Positions 45,790 through 53,864 of a DNA stretch of 64,000 bases are shown here, piece by piece. Source of the stretch: Amycolatopsis arida (GTDB taxonomy: Bacteria; Actinomycetota; Actinomycetes; Mycobacteriales; Pseudonocardiaceae); the NCBI RefSeq assembly GCF_900115565.1, contig NZ_FOWW01000007.1, forward strand, positions 1-64,000, in the 5' to 3' direction. Under the pieces are notes generated by a model. That model had not been told where the DNA came from. It did not search any database and worked only from the letters and a program-made list of their open reading frames with translations. The number at the start of each line of letters is the position of its first letter. Position 1 is the first letter of the stretch. The translations under genes and the position numbers were made by a program.

Positions 45790-46233
45790 TTACCCCTTCC
45801 GGGCGAGGTCGGCCAGGTTGGCGAGCACGCCCTCGTGGATGCGCCGGAGGCCGGCCGGGGCGAAGATCCGCTCGAAGAAGCCGCCGATGCCACCGGCACC
45901 GTCCCAGGTGGTCTCGATCCGCACGGCGCTGCCGGCGCCGGCGTCCCGCACCGTCCAGGTGGTGACCATGCTGGAGTTGGCGTCGTCCTCCACGAGGGTG
46001 CCCGGCTCCGGCTCGCGCACCGTGGCGCGCACGTTCCGCACGCGCTTGCTGGTGGCCTGCAGCGTCCACCGGGCGACCGTGCCCGCGCCTCGGCCGCCCT
46101 CCTCGACGGCGTAGTCGCGGTAGTGCTCGGTGAGGATCTTCGGCCGGCTGTCGACATAGTCGGCGACGAGCGCGCGCACCCGCTCCACCGGCGCGTCGAT
46201 CGTCCGTTCCGCGGTGGCCGTCACCTTGCCCAT
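45790..46233 (-). CDS. SRPBCC (polyketide cyclase/START-like) protein
   Basis: A 147-residue single-domain ligand-binding fold protein. The N-terminal TATAERTIDAPVERVRALVADY is typical of the superfamily, and a long C-terminal helix ends it. ATG at 46233 with GGAGGAG upstream. The ligand is unknown. It is upstream of the oxidoreductase gene on the same strand with an 85-base gap. Confidence 0.85.
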   Translation of the reverse strand: MGKVTATAERTIDAPVERVRALVADYVDSRPKILTEHYRDYAVEEGGRGAGTVARWTLQATSKRVRNVRATVREPEPGTLVEDDANSSMVTTWTVRDAGAGSAVRIETTWDGAGGIGGFFERIFAPAGLRRIHEGVLANLADLARKG

Positions 46234-46308
46234 GGCACTCCTCCCTGTGGCCTGCCTCTCGATGCCCACTGTGGCACTCGCCGCCAACTGGCGCTCGCGT
46301 TCCCCCGA

Positions 46309-46860
46309 TCAGACCGGCTTCGCCAGGGCGTCGACGACCTGGGCACCGGGGAGGGCGGCCAGCAGGGATCCGGTGACCAGCAGCTTGCTGCCGCGGATAC
46401 CGCTGCCGACGATCAGCTCGGGTTCGGCGGCGACGGCGGCGTCGAGCAGGATCGGCCAGCCGGCGGGCAGCCCGATGGGGGTGATCCCGCCGTACTCCAT
46501 CCCGGTCAGCTCCACCGCCTCGGCCATCGGGGCGAACGACGCCTTCCGGACGTCCATCCTGCGCCGGATCACGCCGTTGACGTCGGCGCGGGTGGTCGCC
46601 AGGACCAGCGCCGCCGCGTAGCGGGTCTCGCCGGCGCGCTTGCCGGCGACCACGACGCAGTTCGCCGAGGCCGACAGCGGGGAGGAGTAGGCCGCGCAGA
46701 ACTCGGCCGTGTCGGCCAGCTCCGGGTCGATCGCGGCGACGCCCACCAACCCGGCGTCGGGCAGTGCGGCGAGGGCCTTGGCCACCGGCTCGGCCAGCAG
46801 GTCGGGGCGCGCGGTGGCGGGTTCGACGGTCAGGGTTCCGGCGATGCTCCAACTGCTCAC
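46309..46860 (-). CDS. YbaK/EbsC-type aminoacyl-tRNA deacylase-like protein
   Basis: A 183-residue protein of the YbaK/ProX domain family, which hydrolyses mischarged tRNAs. Supporting segments are CVVVAGKRAGETRYAAALVLATTRADVN and the GGITPIGLPAGWP motif with LIVGSGIRGSKL. The exact tRNA specificity cannot be read. It lies upstream of the SRPBCC gene and starts 21 bases after the DUF2516 stop. Confidence 0.88.
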   Translation of the reverse strand: MSSWSIAGTLTVEPATARPDLLAEPVAKALAALPDAGLVGVAAIDPELADTAEFCAAYSSPLSASANCVVVAGKRAGETRYAAALVLATTRADVNGVIRRRMDVRKASFAPMAEAVELTGMEYGGITPIGLPAGWPILLDAAVAAEPELIVGSGIRGSKLLVTGSLLAALPGAQVVDALAKPV

Positions 46861-46881
46861 GTACGCGAGACTAGACCCGGT

Positions 46882-47178
46882 TCACCAGCTGTGGCCGCCG
46901 CGCTGCACCTCGATGAGCTTCGGCCGGACGTCGACGATGTAGACCAGCGCGGCGATCAGGCCGGCCAGCCAGAAGATCATCCCCGGGCCGAAGAACCGGA
47001 ACAGCGCCATGGCGGCGGTGGCCCCGCCGGTGATGGCCAGCCAGACGGGCTTGGTCTTGCGGTCGGCGGCGGTGAACGCGTCGGCGCGCTGGGTGAGGGC
47101 GTGCACGAACGCGAAGAGACCGACGAACGTGCCGGCCCAGCTGATGACCGTCACGATCCAGTACGCGAGAAACGGCAC
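46882..47178 (-). CDS. DUF2516 membrane protein
   Basis: A 98-residue protein with three hydrophobic segments (about 5-27, 45-62 and 68-85) and YIVDVRPKL at the end. DUF2516 proteins follow hbhA in mycobacteria (Rv0476, from memory). The function is unknown. A strong terminator separates it from hbhA. Confidence 0.88.
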   Translation of the reverse strand: MPFLAYWIVTVISWAGTFVGLFAFVHALTQRADAFTAADRKTKPVWLAITGGATAAMALFRFFGPGMIFWLAGLIAALVYIVDVRPKLIEVQRGGHSW

Positions 47179-47213
47179 GAGAACAGCCTACGTCAACGCC
47201 CGGGCACGACGAC

Positions 47214-47244
47214 GGGTCCCGGCACCCGCACGGTGCCGGGACCC
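47214..47244 (-). terminator. Terminator hairpin after hbhA
   Basis: GGGTCCCGGCACC (47214-47226) and GGTGCCGGGACCC (47232-47244) form a perfect 13-bp stem with a five-base loop, 14 bases beyond the hbhA stop. Confidence 0.85.
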
Positions 47245-47258
47245 GGTCTGGTGTCAGG

Positions 47259-47960
47259 TCACTTGCCGGTCTTCGACCCGGTGTCGGTGCTCTTCTTGGT
47301 GGTGCCGGTCGACCGGCGGGTGTCACCGCCGCCGCGCGGGGCGGTCTTGTCCGCGGCCTTGCGGGTCGCGCTGCGGGTCTCGGCGGCGAGGTCCTCGCCG
47401 GCCTCGTCGATCCGCTCGGACACCTGCTCGACGGTCCGCGCGGCCTGCTCACCGGTGGACCGGGTGCGCTTGGAGACCATGCCGAGCACCTCCTCCACGC
47501 GCTCGCGGGCCTCGACGGAGAGCTCCTCGGCCCGGTCCTGCGCGGTGTGCAGGGCGTCCTCGAGCTGCTCGATGGCCTTCTTCACCTGCGGCTGGGCCAC
47601 CAGCTTGTCCCACGCGTCCTCGCCGGCCTCGGCGAGCTTGTTGTAGAGCTTGAGCGCGGCGTCGGTGTACTCGTCGATCACCTTGCGCAGCTCGGCGGGG
47701 TCGAACTTCTCCCGCAGGCTCTCCACGTCGCGCGGGAGCTCCTCGAAGTTCTTCCGCGCGGCCTCACTGCCCTCGGTGACCCGCTCCTTGGCCCGGTTCA
47801 CCGCGTCCACCACGGCCTGGCTGGCCAGGTTGCCGGCGCCGAGCGCGGCGAGCAGCGGGGTGCGCACCTGATCGAGGGCGGAGTTCACCTTCTCGCCGGG
47901 GTTCTGCTGAGTGTTCTTCTGCTGGGTGCTCTTCTGCTGGCCGTTGCTGGGGTTGGTCAT
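47259..47960 (-). CDS. hbhA: Heparin-binding haemagglutinin-like coiled-coil protein
   Basis: A 233-residue protein with a short disordered Gln/Asn-rich N-terminus and a long alpha-helical coiled-coil (about 60-190). Its C-terminus is rich in Lys, Arg, Thr and Ser (TTKKSTDTGSK). In mycobacteria HbhA is a surface adhesin tied to lipid inclusions. In this probably free-living organism a cytoskeletal or membrane-lipid role is more likely (inference). It is five bases after the XRE gene. Confidence 0.88.
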   Translation of the reverse strand: MTNPSNGQQKSTQQKNTQQNPGEKVNSALDQVRTPLLAALGAGNLASQAVVDAVNRAKERVTEGSEAARKNFEELPRDVESLREKFDPAELRKVIDEYTDAALKLYNKLAEAGEDAWDKLVAQPQVKKAIEQLEDALHTAQDRAEELSVEARERVEEVLGMVSKRTRSTGEQAARTVEQVSERIDEAGEDLAAETRSATRKAADKTAPRGGGDTRRSTGTTKKSTDTGSKTGK

Positions 47961-47965
47961 GGCTA

Positions 47966-48436
47966 TCACTCCTCGCCGGCGATATCGGCCGGTCGCTCCG
48001 CTGTTGGTTCCGCCCTCGGGGGCGGTGGATCGGATGGATCGTCCGTGTTCCCGGCGGCCGTGCTCTCCCGCCGGAACGACTCGTAGACGTCGAGCAGCAC
48101 CTGCTTCTGCCGCTCGGTCAGCCCGGTGTCGGCGCGGATCGCGTCGGGCACCGGGCCACCGGTGGGGACGTCGAGAATCCCCGCCTGCACGTAGAGCGCC
48201 TCGGCGGAGATCCGCAGACCCTTGGCGATCTGCTGCAGGATCTCCGCGCTGGGCTTGCGGACCCCGCGCTCGATCTGGCTCAGGTACGGATTGGACACGC
48301 CGGCCAGCCGGGACAGCTGGCGCAACGAGATCTTGGCGTTGTTGCGCTGCTGCCGGATGTACTCGCCGATGTCCCGACCGATGTCGGTGACCTTGTCGAT
48401 CGGGCCGGGCGAGCCCTCGACGGTCTGGTCCGCCAC
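47966..48436 (-). CDS. XRE-family regulator upstream of hbhA
   Basis: A 156-residue protein with an HTH (about 22-80, ISLRQLSRLAGVSNPYLSQIERGVRKPS) and a second conserved block (LTERQKQVLLDVYESFR). The C-terminus is acidic and proline-rich. The same gene precedes hbhA in mycobacteria (Rv0474, from memory), so control of hbhA is probable. Confidence 0.9.
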   Translation of the reverse strand: MADQTVEGSPGPIDKVTDIGRDIGEYIRQQRNNAKISLRQLSRLAGVSNPYLSQIERGVRKPSAEILQQIAKGLRISAEALYVQAGILDVPTGGPVPDAIRADTGLTERQKQVLLDVYESFRRESTAAGNTDDPSDPPPPRAEPTAERPADIAGEE

Positions 48437-48551
48437 GCCAGACCACCTCCTCCGTGTCCACCCTTCACGGTACGCCGAAGTGCTAGCAACTGCAAGCAGT
48501 TTGCTTGCACCGTTCGGGTGTGTTGTCGCCCACCGGTACTACGGTGGACGG

Positions 48552-49691
48552 ATGCCTCTCCTGAGCCGGGACCGGCGGCGGTTGGTCGAGCTGCTGCGCC
48601 GGGAGGGAGTGCTGCACGACCCGCGGTGGGCGGCGGCGTTCGCCAGCGTGCCGCGGCACGTCTTCGTGCCCCGGTTCTTCGTGCCGAGGGGGCCGGCCTG
48701 GAGGGCGGTGGGCCGCGGCGACGAGGGCTGGCTCCGGCAGGTCTACGACGACACGGTGCTGGTCACCCAACTCGATGACGACCCGGAGCGCTGGCGGTAC
48801 GCGCGCGAGCACGGACCGGTGCGCGGGATCCCCACGTCGTCGTCGAGCATGCCGGGGATCATGGCGGTGATGCTGGAGGAGCTGCGCGTCGCCGACGGGC
48901 AGCGGGTGCTGGAGATCGGTGCCGGCACCGGGTACAACGCCGCGCTCCTGTGCGCCCGGCTCGGCGACCGGCTCGTCTCCACAGTGGACATCGACCCGGC
49001 ACTGGTGGCCGCGGCGAGGGCGGCGCTGGCGGCGTGCGGCTTCCACCCGACCTGCGAGGTGCACGACGGCGAGCTCGGCTACCCGCCGAACGCGCCGTAC
49101 GACCGGGTGCTCGGCACCTGCTCGGTGTCCCGGATCCCGCCGGCGTGGCTGGCGCAGACCCGGCCCGGCGGGCTGGTGGTGACGACGCTGAACCGGCCGA
49201 TCGGCGCCGGGCTGGTGCGGATCACCGTGCGGGCGGACGGCACCGGGATCGGCTCGGTGCTGGCGCGGGACGGGCGGTTCATGCCGCTGCGGGCGCACCG
49301 GCTGCTCCCCTCGGTGCCGGACCCGGTGGGCGGGTCGAGCCGGGCGACGGACCTGCCACTGGGAACCGTGCTCGACCCGGGCAGCCGGTTCGAGTTCTTC
49401 GCGGGATTCACGCTGGCCGGCGTCGTGCCGGTGCCCGACCCGACCGGCGGCGACGTGGTGCACCTGGTGCATCCGGACGGCTCGTGGGTGCGGCACCGGC
49501 CGGCGGGCGACGGGTACACCGTGGAGCAGGGCGGCCCCCGCCGGCTGTGGGACGCCGTGGAGGAGGCCCACGCGCAGTGGCGCGCGCTCGGTTCGCCCGG
49601 CAGGGCCGACTTCGGGCTCACCGTCACCGAGCGGGCCCAGGAGTTCTGGCTGGGGTCCCCGAACAGCGACCTGCGCTGGCCGCTCGGCTGA
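48552..49691 (+). CDS. PCMT-like protein methyltransferase
   Basis: A 379-residue protein with a protein-L-isoaspartate methyltransferase-type N-terminal domain. It has VPRHVFVPRFF, TSSSSMPGIMAVMLEELRVADG, VLEIGAGTGYNAALL and VSTVDIDPALV. About 150 extra C-terminal residues ending EFWLGSPNSDLRWPL occur in related actinomycete methyltransferases, some of which modify ribosomal peptides. No precursor peptide is visible nearby, so I leave the substrate open. Confidence 0.88.
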   Translation: MPLLSRDRRRLVELLRREGVLHDPRWAAAFASVPRHVFVPRFFVPRGPAWRAVGRGDEGWLRQVYDDTVLVTQLDDDPERWRYAREHGPVRGIPTSSSSMPGIMAVMLEELRVADGQRVLEIGAGTGYNAALLCARLGDRLVSTVDIDPALVAAARAALAACGFHPTCEVHDGELGYPPNAPYDRVLGTCSVSRIPPAWLAQTRPGGLVVTTLNRPIGAGLVRITVRADGTGIGSVLARDGRFMPLRAHRLLPSVPDPVGGSSRATDLPLGTVLDPGSRFEFFAGFTLAGVVPVPDPTGGDVVHLVHPDGSWVRHRPAGDGYTVEQGGPRRLWDAVEEAHAQWRALGSPGRADFGLTVTERAQEFWLGSPNSDLRWPLG

Positions 49692-49717
49692 CCCCGGCAC
49701 AGCGCGGCTCAGCGCGC

Positions 49718-50233
49718 TCAGCGGAGCGAGGCCGCGATCTCCGCCAGCACGTCCATCTGCTCCTGCATGCCGACCTCCATGCCGGAGTCGAGGATCGCGT
49801 CGCGCAGTTCCTTGCTCGTGGTCTGCACCAGGAGCGTGAGGATGGTGCGCCCGTCCACCTCGGTGAACGTGACGGTGTTCACCGGCGCCGCCGACTCGTT
49901 CGGCGCCTCGGCGTCGGGGTCCTCGTACATCTCGGTCGTGACGATCCGCTCGTTCGGGACGATCTCGCGGTACTCGCCGTGGAAGGCCACCTCGAAGCCG
50001 CCGTTGGCCACGAGCACGTAGCGCCACCGGCCGCCGACCCGCAGGTCGATCTCAACACTCGTCATCGTGCCGCGGTGGCCGCTCCACCACCGCTCGACCA
50101 GCTCGGGTGTGGTCCACGCCCGATACACCAGGTGTCTCGGCGCGTCGAACTCGCGCGTGATCAGGATCTGCTCGTCCGTCGGCAGCGTCACCTTCGCCGA
50201 GCCGCTGCTCGTCTTCTTCGTCATCTCCGCCAT
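49718..50233 (-). CDS. AHSA1/SRPBCC-domain protein
   Basis: A 171-residue activator-of-Hsp90-like SRPBCC protein: ITREFDAPRHLVYRAWTTPELVERWW, VGGRWRYVL and FHGEYREIVPNERIV. It follows an ArsR gene with one base between stop and start. Such ArsR-SRPBCC pairs are very common in actinomycetes, but the ligand is unknown. ATG 50233 is chosen for the fit to the regulator's stop. Confidence 0.9.
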   Translation of the reverse strand: MAEMTKKTSSGSAKVTLPTDEQILITREFDAPRHLVYRAWTTPELVERWWSGHRGTMTSVEIDLRVGGRWRYVLVANGGFEVAFHGEYREIVPNERIVTTEMYEDPDAEAPNESAAPVNTVTFTEVDGRTILTLLVQTTSKELRDAILDSGMEVGMQEQMDVLAEIAASLR

Positions 50234-50234
50234 C

Positions 50235-50570
50235 TCACCGCTCCTTGTCCTTGAGCTCTTCCAGAACCACATCTAGCTGTTCGAACCGCTCCGACCACGA
50301 GCGCTCGTACCGCTTCACCCAGTCATGGATGGGTTTGAGTGCGTGGCTGTTGAGCCGGTACATCCGCTGCCGCCCCTCGTCCCGCACCTCGACCGCCCCC
50401 ACCTCGCGCAGGACCCGCAAATGCTTGGACACCTGCGGCTGACCCAGCCGGAGCAGGTGCACCAGGTCATTCACCGGGCGCTCGCCACCAGCGAGGACGT
50501 CCAGGATCTGGCGCCGCCGGGGCTCGGCCACGGCGTTGAACACATCAGTCGTCGTCGCTGCTCGTGCCAC
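50235..50570 (-). CDS. ArsR-family regulator
   Basis: A 111-residue winged-helix repressor (AVAEPRRRQILDVLAGG, LRLGQPQVSKHLRVLREVGAVEVRDEGRQRMYRLN). It lacks the cysteine-rich metal motif of classical ArsR, so a non-metal signal is likely. A 16-bp palindrome lies 11 bases before its start codon. Confidence 0.93.
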   Translation of the reverse strand: MARAATTTDVFNAVAEPRRRQILDVLAGGERPVNDLVHLLRLGQPQVSKHLRVLREVGAVEVRDEGRQRMYRLNSHALKPIHDWVKRYERSWSERFEQLDVVLEELKDKER

Positions 50571-50581
50571 GGGCCAATCAT

Positions 50582-50597
50582 ATACCCATATGGGTAT
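50582..50597. promoter_or_regulatory. Operator palindrome for the ArsR-SRPBCC operon
   Basis: ATACCCATATGGGTAT is a perfect 16-bp palindrome just upstream of the ArsR gene and stands out as A/T-rich. Autoregulation by the ArsR protein is the simplest reading. Confidence 0.7.
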
Positions 50598-50684
50598 GCG
50601 TCAAGCTTGGCTTGACCGTCGCGCTCGCCGAGCGGAGGTGTCAAGCAGCGAGCGCGAGGCATGCTCGGGGTACGGCTCGCGAGG

Positions 50685-51341
50685 TCAGCGAAAAGCGCCC
50701 TGGTCCGGCGTTGCCGGAAGTAACTCCCGCACCCAGGATTCGACGACGGCCACGGCGTCGGCCCGCGAGGCGTGGGTGGTGTCGAACAACCGCACCGGGG
50801 GCCGCAGCGCCGACGCCTCGGCGCGCAGCCACTCGTTGAACTCGAGCATCTCCTCGATCCGCGGCCGCGACCACTCCCGCCAGGCAGGCCGCGCCGCCAG
50901 CCGTCGGGCGAGCACGTCCGAGTCGGCCACCAGCGCGAGGTAGTGGATGTCGGCGAAGAACACCCGCTCGGGCAACGGCTCGAACTCCGGCGGCACCACC
51001 GTGCCGCAGAGCACCACCGGCCGCCCGCTCTGGTGGATCATCGCCGCCATCCGCAGCCAGGTGGCCCGGAATGTCGGGTGCCCGTCGACGTCGTCGCGCA
51101 GCCCGCCGGTCCACAGCACGTCCTGCTCGAGCACCACCACCCGGTCGGCCAGCCGGCGGGCCAACTCGGGTCCGACGGTCGACTTGCCCGCACCGCTCGG
51201 CCCGGTCAGCGCGAGCAGCGGCAGCCGGTGGAACCGCCACCGGTGGCCGCATCGCGCGCAGCGCAGCACCGGCTCCCCCGGCTCGGCGATCGGCACGTTG
51301 GCCCGATCGCCGCAGCCGGGGCAGATCCGCGGGTCGAGCAC
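50685..51341 (-). CDS. P-loop kinase-like ATPase with N-terminal zinc ribbon
   Basis: A 218-residue protein. A zinc ribbon (CPGC..CARCGHRW, residues about 7-33) precedes a Walker A motif (LTGPSGAGKSTVG). The remainder resembles small nucleoside or adenylylsulfate-type kinases. The GTG at 51341 lies four bases after the preceding stop. The substrate is unknown. Confidence 0.8.
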   Translation of the reverse strand: MLDPRICPGCGDRANVPIAEPGEPVLRCARCGHRWRFHRLPLLALTGPSGAGKSTVGPELARRLADRVVVLEQDVLWTGGLRDDVDGHPTFRATWLRMAAMIHQSGRPVVLCGTVVPPEFEPLPERVFFADIHYLALVADSDVLARRLAARPAWREWSRPRIEEMLEFNEWLRAEASALRPPVRLFDTTHASRADAVAVVESWVRELLPATPDQGAFR

Positions 51342-51345
51342 GCGA

Positions 51346-51717
51346 TCAGTCGAAGAGGTTCTCGAGGAAGCTGCGCTTGCGGTGGCCCCGGTGACCGCCG
51401 TGACCGCCGTGGCCGTAGGGCCGCGGCGAGTCGCGGTAGCCACCGCGGTACGGGCGCGGCGAGTCGCCGTACCCGCCCCGGTACGGGCGCGGCGAGTCGG
51501 GCTTGCCGTAGTGCCCCGGGTACGGCGCGGGCGGCGGTTGCGGCGCGCTTCCCTGGTACGGCGGCGCCGCGGCCTGGCCGTAGTAGGAGTTCTCCGCGCC
51601 GACGATCTGTTCCAGCTCGCCGTAGTCGAGGAAGATTCCGCGGCATCCCTGGCACTGCTCGATGTGGATGCCGTTCTTGTCGACGGTACGCATGGCCTGT
51701 TGGCACTTCGGGCACAT
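51346..51717 (-). CDS. TFIIB-type zinc-ribbon protein with Tyr/Gly/Pro-rich tail
   Basis: A 123-residue protein. The N-terminal zf-TFIIB domain (MCPKCQQAM..IEQCQGCRGIFLDYGELE) is followed by low-complexity repeats of (D)SPRPYRGGY and a His/Gly/Arg run. It ends with SFLENLFD. The function is unknown. It is probably co-transcribed with the kinase-like gene. ATG 51717 is preferred to 51738, which would overlap the LysR gene. Confidence 0.85.
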   Translation of the reverse strand: MCPKCQQAMRTVDKNGIHIEQCQGCRGIFLDYGELEQIVGAENSYYGQAAAPPYQGSAPQPPPAPYPGHYGKPDSPRPYRGGYGDSPRPYRGGYRDSPRPYGHGGHGGHRGHRKRSFLENLFD

Positions 51718-51730
51718 CACGCATGCCACC

Positions 51731-52651
51731 CTACGCATGTCTGCCCGCCGATGAGACGCCCGCCACGGTGACGCGCAGCCGTTCCACCATCGCGGCCACC
51801 GGCGGGTTGCCCGCGCCGCCCGCCCGAACCACCGCCGACACCGTGCGGACCAGCCGCGGCCCCACGACCTCGCGCAGCCGCACACCGTCCGGGGCGGGCT
51901 CGCCGGCCAGCGCCGGCATCAGCGACACCCCCAGCCCCGCGGCCACCAGCGCGAGGATCGCGGTGTAGTCGCTGCTGGCGTAGTCCACGCCGGGCACGAA
52001 GCCGGCGATCCCGCACGCCCGGTCGAGCGTCGCGCGCAGGGCGGCGTCGCCGTGCGGGGCGATCCAGGGTCGCTCCGCCAGCTCGGCCAGCTCGATCGGC
52101 CCCTCCTCCGGGCACCAGCCCTCCGGGATCGCCGCCAGCAGCGGCTCGCGCAGCAGCACCGTGGTCTCGATGCCGGTGTCGCGCACCCGTGGCAACAGGT
52201 CGTACTCGTACACCAGGGCGAGGTCGAGCGCGCCCGAGGCGACCTGCGCGACAGCCTCTGGCGGGTCCGCCTCGACCAGGTGGACCCGCAGGTCGGGGTG
52301 GTCGCGCCGGCAACGCGCGATCGCGGTCGGCAGCAGCGCCCGCGCGGCCGTCGGGAAGGCCGCGACGCGCAGCACGCCGCGCACGGCCGAGGTCAGCTCG
52401 GCGACCGACGCCCGCGCCCGCTCCAGCTCGGCCAGCACCGCCTCGGCGTGGCCGACCAGCAGCGTGGCGGCCTCGGTGAGCACCAGCCGGCGCCCGTCCC
52501 GGATCAGCAGCGGCGCGCCGACCTCGCGTTCGAGCAGCGCGAGCTGCTGCGACACCGCCGAGGGGGTCAGCGAGCAGGCCCTGGCCGTCGCGGCGATGGT
52601 CCCGTGCCGGGCCAGTTCCCGGAGCAGGCGCAGCCGGCGCACCTCCAACAT
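51731..52651 (-). CDS. LysR-family regulator
   Basis: A 306-residue LysR protein with the N-terminal HTH (ELARHGTIAATARACSLTPSAVSQQLALLEREVGA) and a periplasmic-binding-like effector domain (about 90-300). It is divergent from the M24-peptidase and enolase-superfamily genes, whose expression it probably controls. Confidence 0.92.
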   Translation of the reverse strand: MLEVRRLRLLRELARHGTIAATARACSLTPSAVSQQLALLEREVGAPLLIRDGRRLVLTEAATLLVGHAEAVLAELERARASVAELTSAVRGVLRVAAFPTAARALLPTAIARCRRDHPDLRVHLVEADPPEAVAQVASGALDLALVYEYDLLPRVRDTGIETTVLLREPLLAAIPEGWCPEEGPIELAELAERPWIAPHGDAALRATLDRACGIAGFVPGVDYASSDYTAILALVAAGLGVSLMPALAGEPAPDGVRLREVVGPRLVRTVSAVVRAGGAGNPPVAAMVERLRVTVAGVSSAGRHA

Positions 52652-52723
52652 GTAGTCAGCCTAATGGTGGCCGGCAATTATCGTCACTTGTGCTACCGGT
52701 TCGGTGGACCGCACGCTGGGCGG

Positions 52724-53842
52724 GTGACCACCGTCGAGACCACCACGGCTACCGAGTACGCGCGCCGGCGCGCCGACCTGTGCGCGGCGATGGCCGCGCG
52801 GGGGTGGGCCGCGGTCGCGGTGACCAGCCCGGAGAACGTCTACTTCCTCACCGGCCTCGACCACGCCGGCTACTTCGCGTTCACCTTGCTGATCGTGACC
52901 CCGGACGGCCCGCCGATGCTGGTGACCCGCGAGATGGAGCGCCCCACGGTGCGGGCCCAGCTCGCCGACTGCCGGCACCACCCCTATGCCGACGGCGCCG
53001 ATCCCGCCGAGGTCGTGGCCCGCGAGCTGGCCGGAGTCGTGCCGGCCGGCGCGGCGGTGGCCGTCGAGGACGAGTCGATGTTCTTTCCACCCGCGATCCG
53101 GGACCGGATCCGCGCGGCACTGCCCGACCGTCGGTGGTGCGACGCCACGGGCGTGCTGTCGGCCGCTCGGCTGGTCAAGTCGGCGGCGGAGATCGCGCAC
53201 GTCCGCGCCGCGGCGGCGGTGTCGGACGCCGCGATGCGCGCCGTGCTGTCCGCGGCGCGACCGGGGGTGCCGGAACGCACGGTGGCCGCGGCGGCGCAGG
53301 CCGCGTTGCTCGCCGGCGGTCACGAGCCCGGGTTCGCCCCGCTGATCCGTCCACTGTGGATGCTCGATCGGGAGCACGTCTCCTGGGGCGACCGGCTGCT
53401 GGGCACCGGAGGATTGTTCATCGAGCTGTCCGGTTGCGTGCGGCGCTACCACGCGCCGCTCAGCCGCACCGTCCACCTCGGCCGACCACCGGCCGATGCG
53501 GGCGCGGCCCACCAGCGGGCGCTGGCCGGGCTCACCGCCGCGGCCGGCGCGCTGCGCCCCGGCGCGCGCACCGGCGAGGTGTACGCGGCATGGCGGCGGG
53601 CGACCGGCGCGACCCGGCACCACTGCGGGTACCTCGTCGGCATCGGGTTCCCACCGAGCTGGGTGGGCGGGGGCGAGGTGCTCGGCATCCGGCCGAGTGG
53701 CGACACCGAGGTCCGCCCCGGCATGACCTTCCACCTCATGTCCTGGGTACCGGGCCACGTGGTGTCCGACACCGCGCTGGTCGCCGACACCGGGGCCGAG
53801 CTGCTCACCACCGCGCCGCGCACGCTGACCGTGCTCGACTGA
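52724..53842 (+). CDS. M24-family (creatinase/ectoine-hydrolase-like) pita-bread enzyme
   Basis: A 372-residue protein with a creatinase N-terminal domain (about 10-140) and a pita-bread catalytic domain. The second half reads ELSGCVRRYHAPLSRT, HHCGYLVGIGFPPSW and EVRPGMTFHLMSW. This resembles DoeA/EutD ectoine hydrolases and creatinases more than metal-dependent aminopeptidases, and I do not see the full Asp-Asp-His-Glu-Glu metal set. The GTG at 52724 is chosen. A C-N hydrolase role in amino-acid derivative catabolism is inferred. Confidence 0.8.
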   Translation: MTTVETTTATEYARRRADLCAAMAARGWAAVAVTSPENVYFLTGLDHAGYFAFTLLIVTPDGPPMLVTREMERPTVRAQLADCRHHPYADGADPAEVVARELAGVVPAGAAVAVEDESMFFPPAIRDRIRAALPDRRWCDATGVLSAARLVKSAAEIAHVRAAAAVSDAAMRAVLSAARPGVPERTVAAAAQAALLAGGHEPGFAPLIRPLWMLDREHVSWGDRLLGTGGLFIELSGCVRRYHAPLSRTVHLGRPPADAGAAHQRALAGLTAAAGALRPGARTGEVYAAWRRATGATRHHCGYLVGIGFPPSWVGGGEVLGIRPSGDTEVRPGMTFHLMSWVPGHVVSDTALVADTGAELLTTAPRTLTVLD

Positions 53843-53864
53843 ACCGTCCAATGAGGAGTATTCG

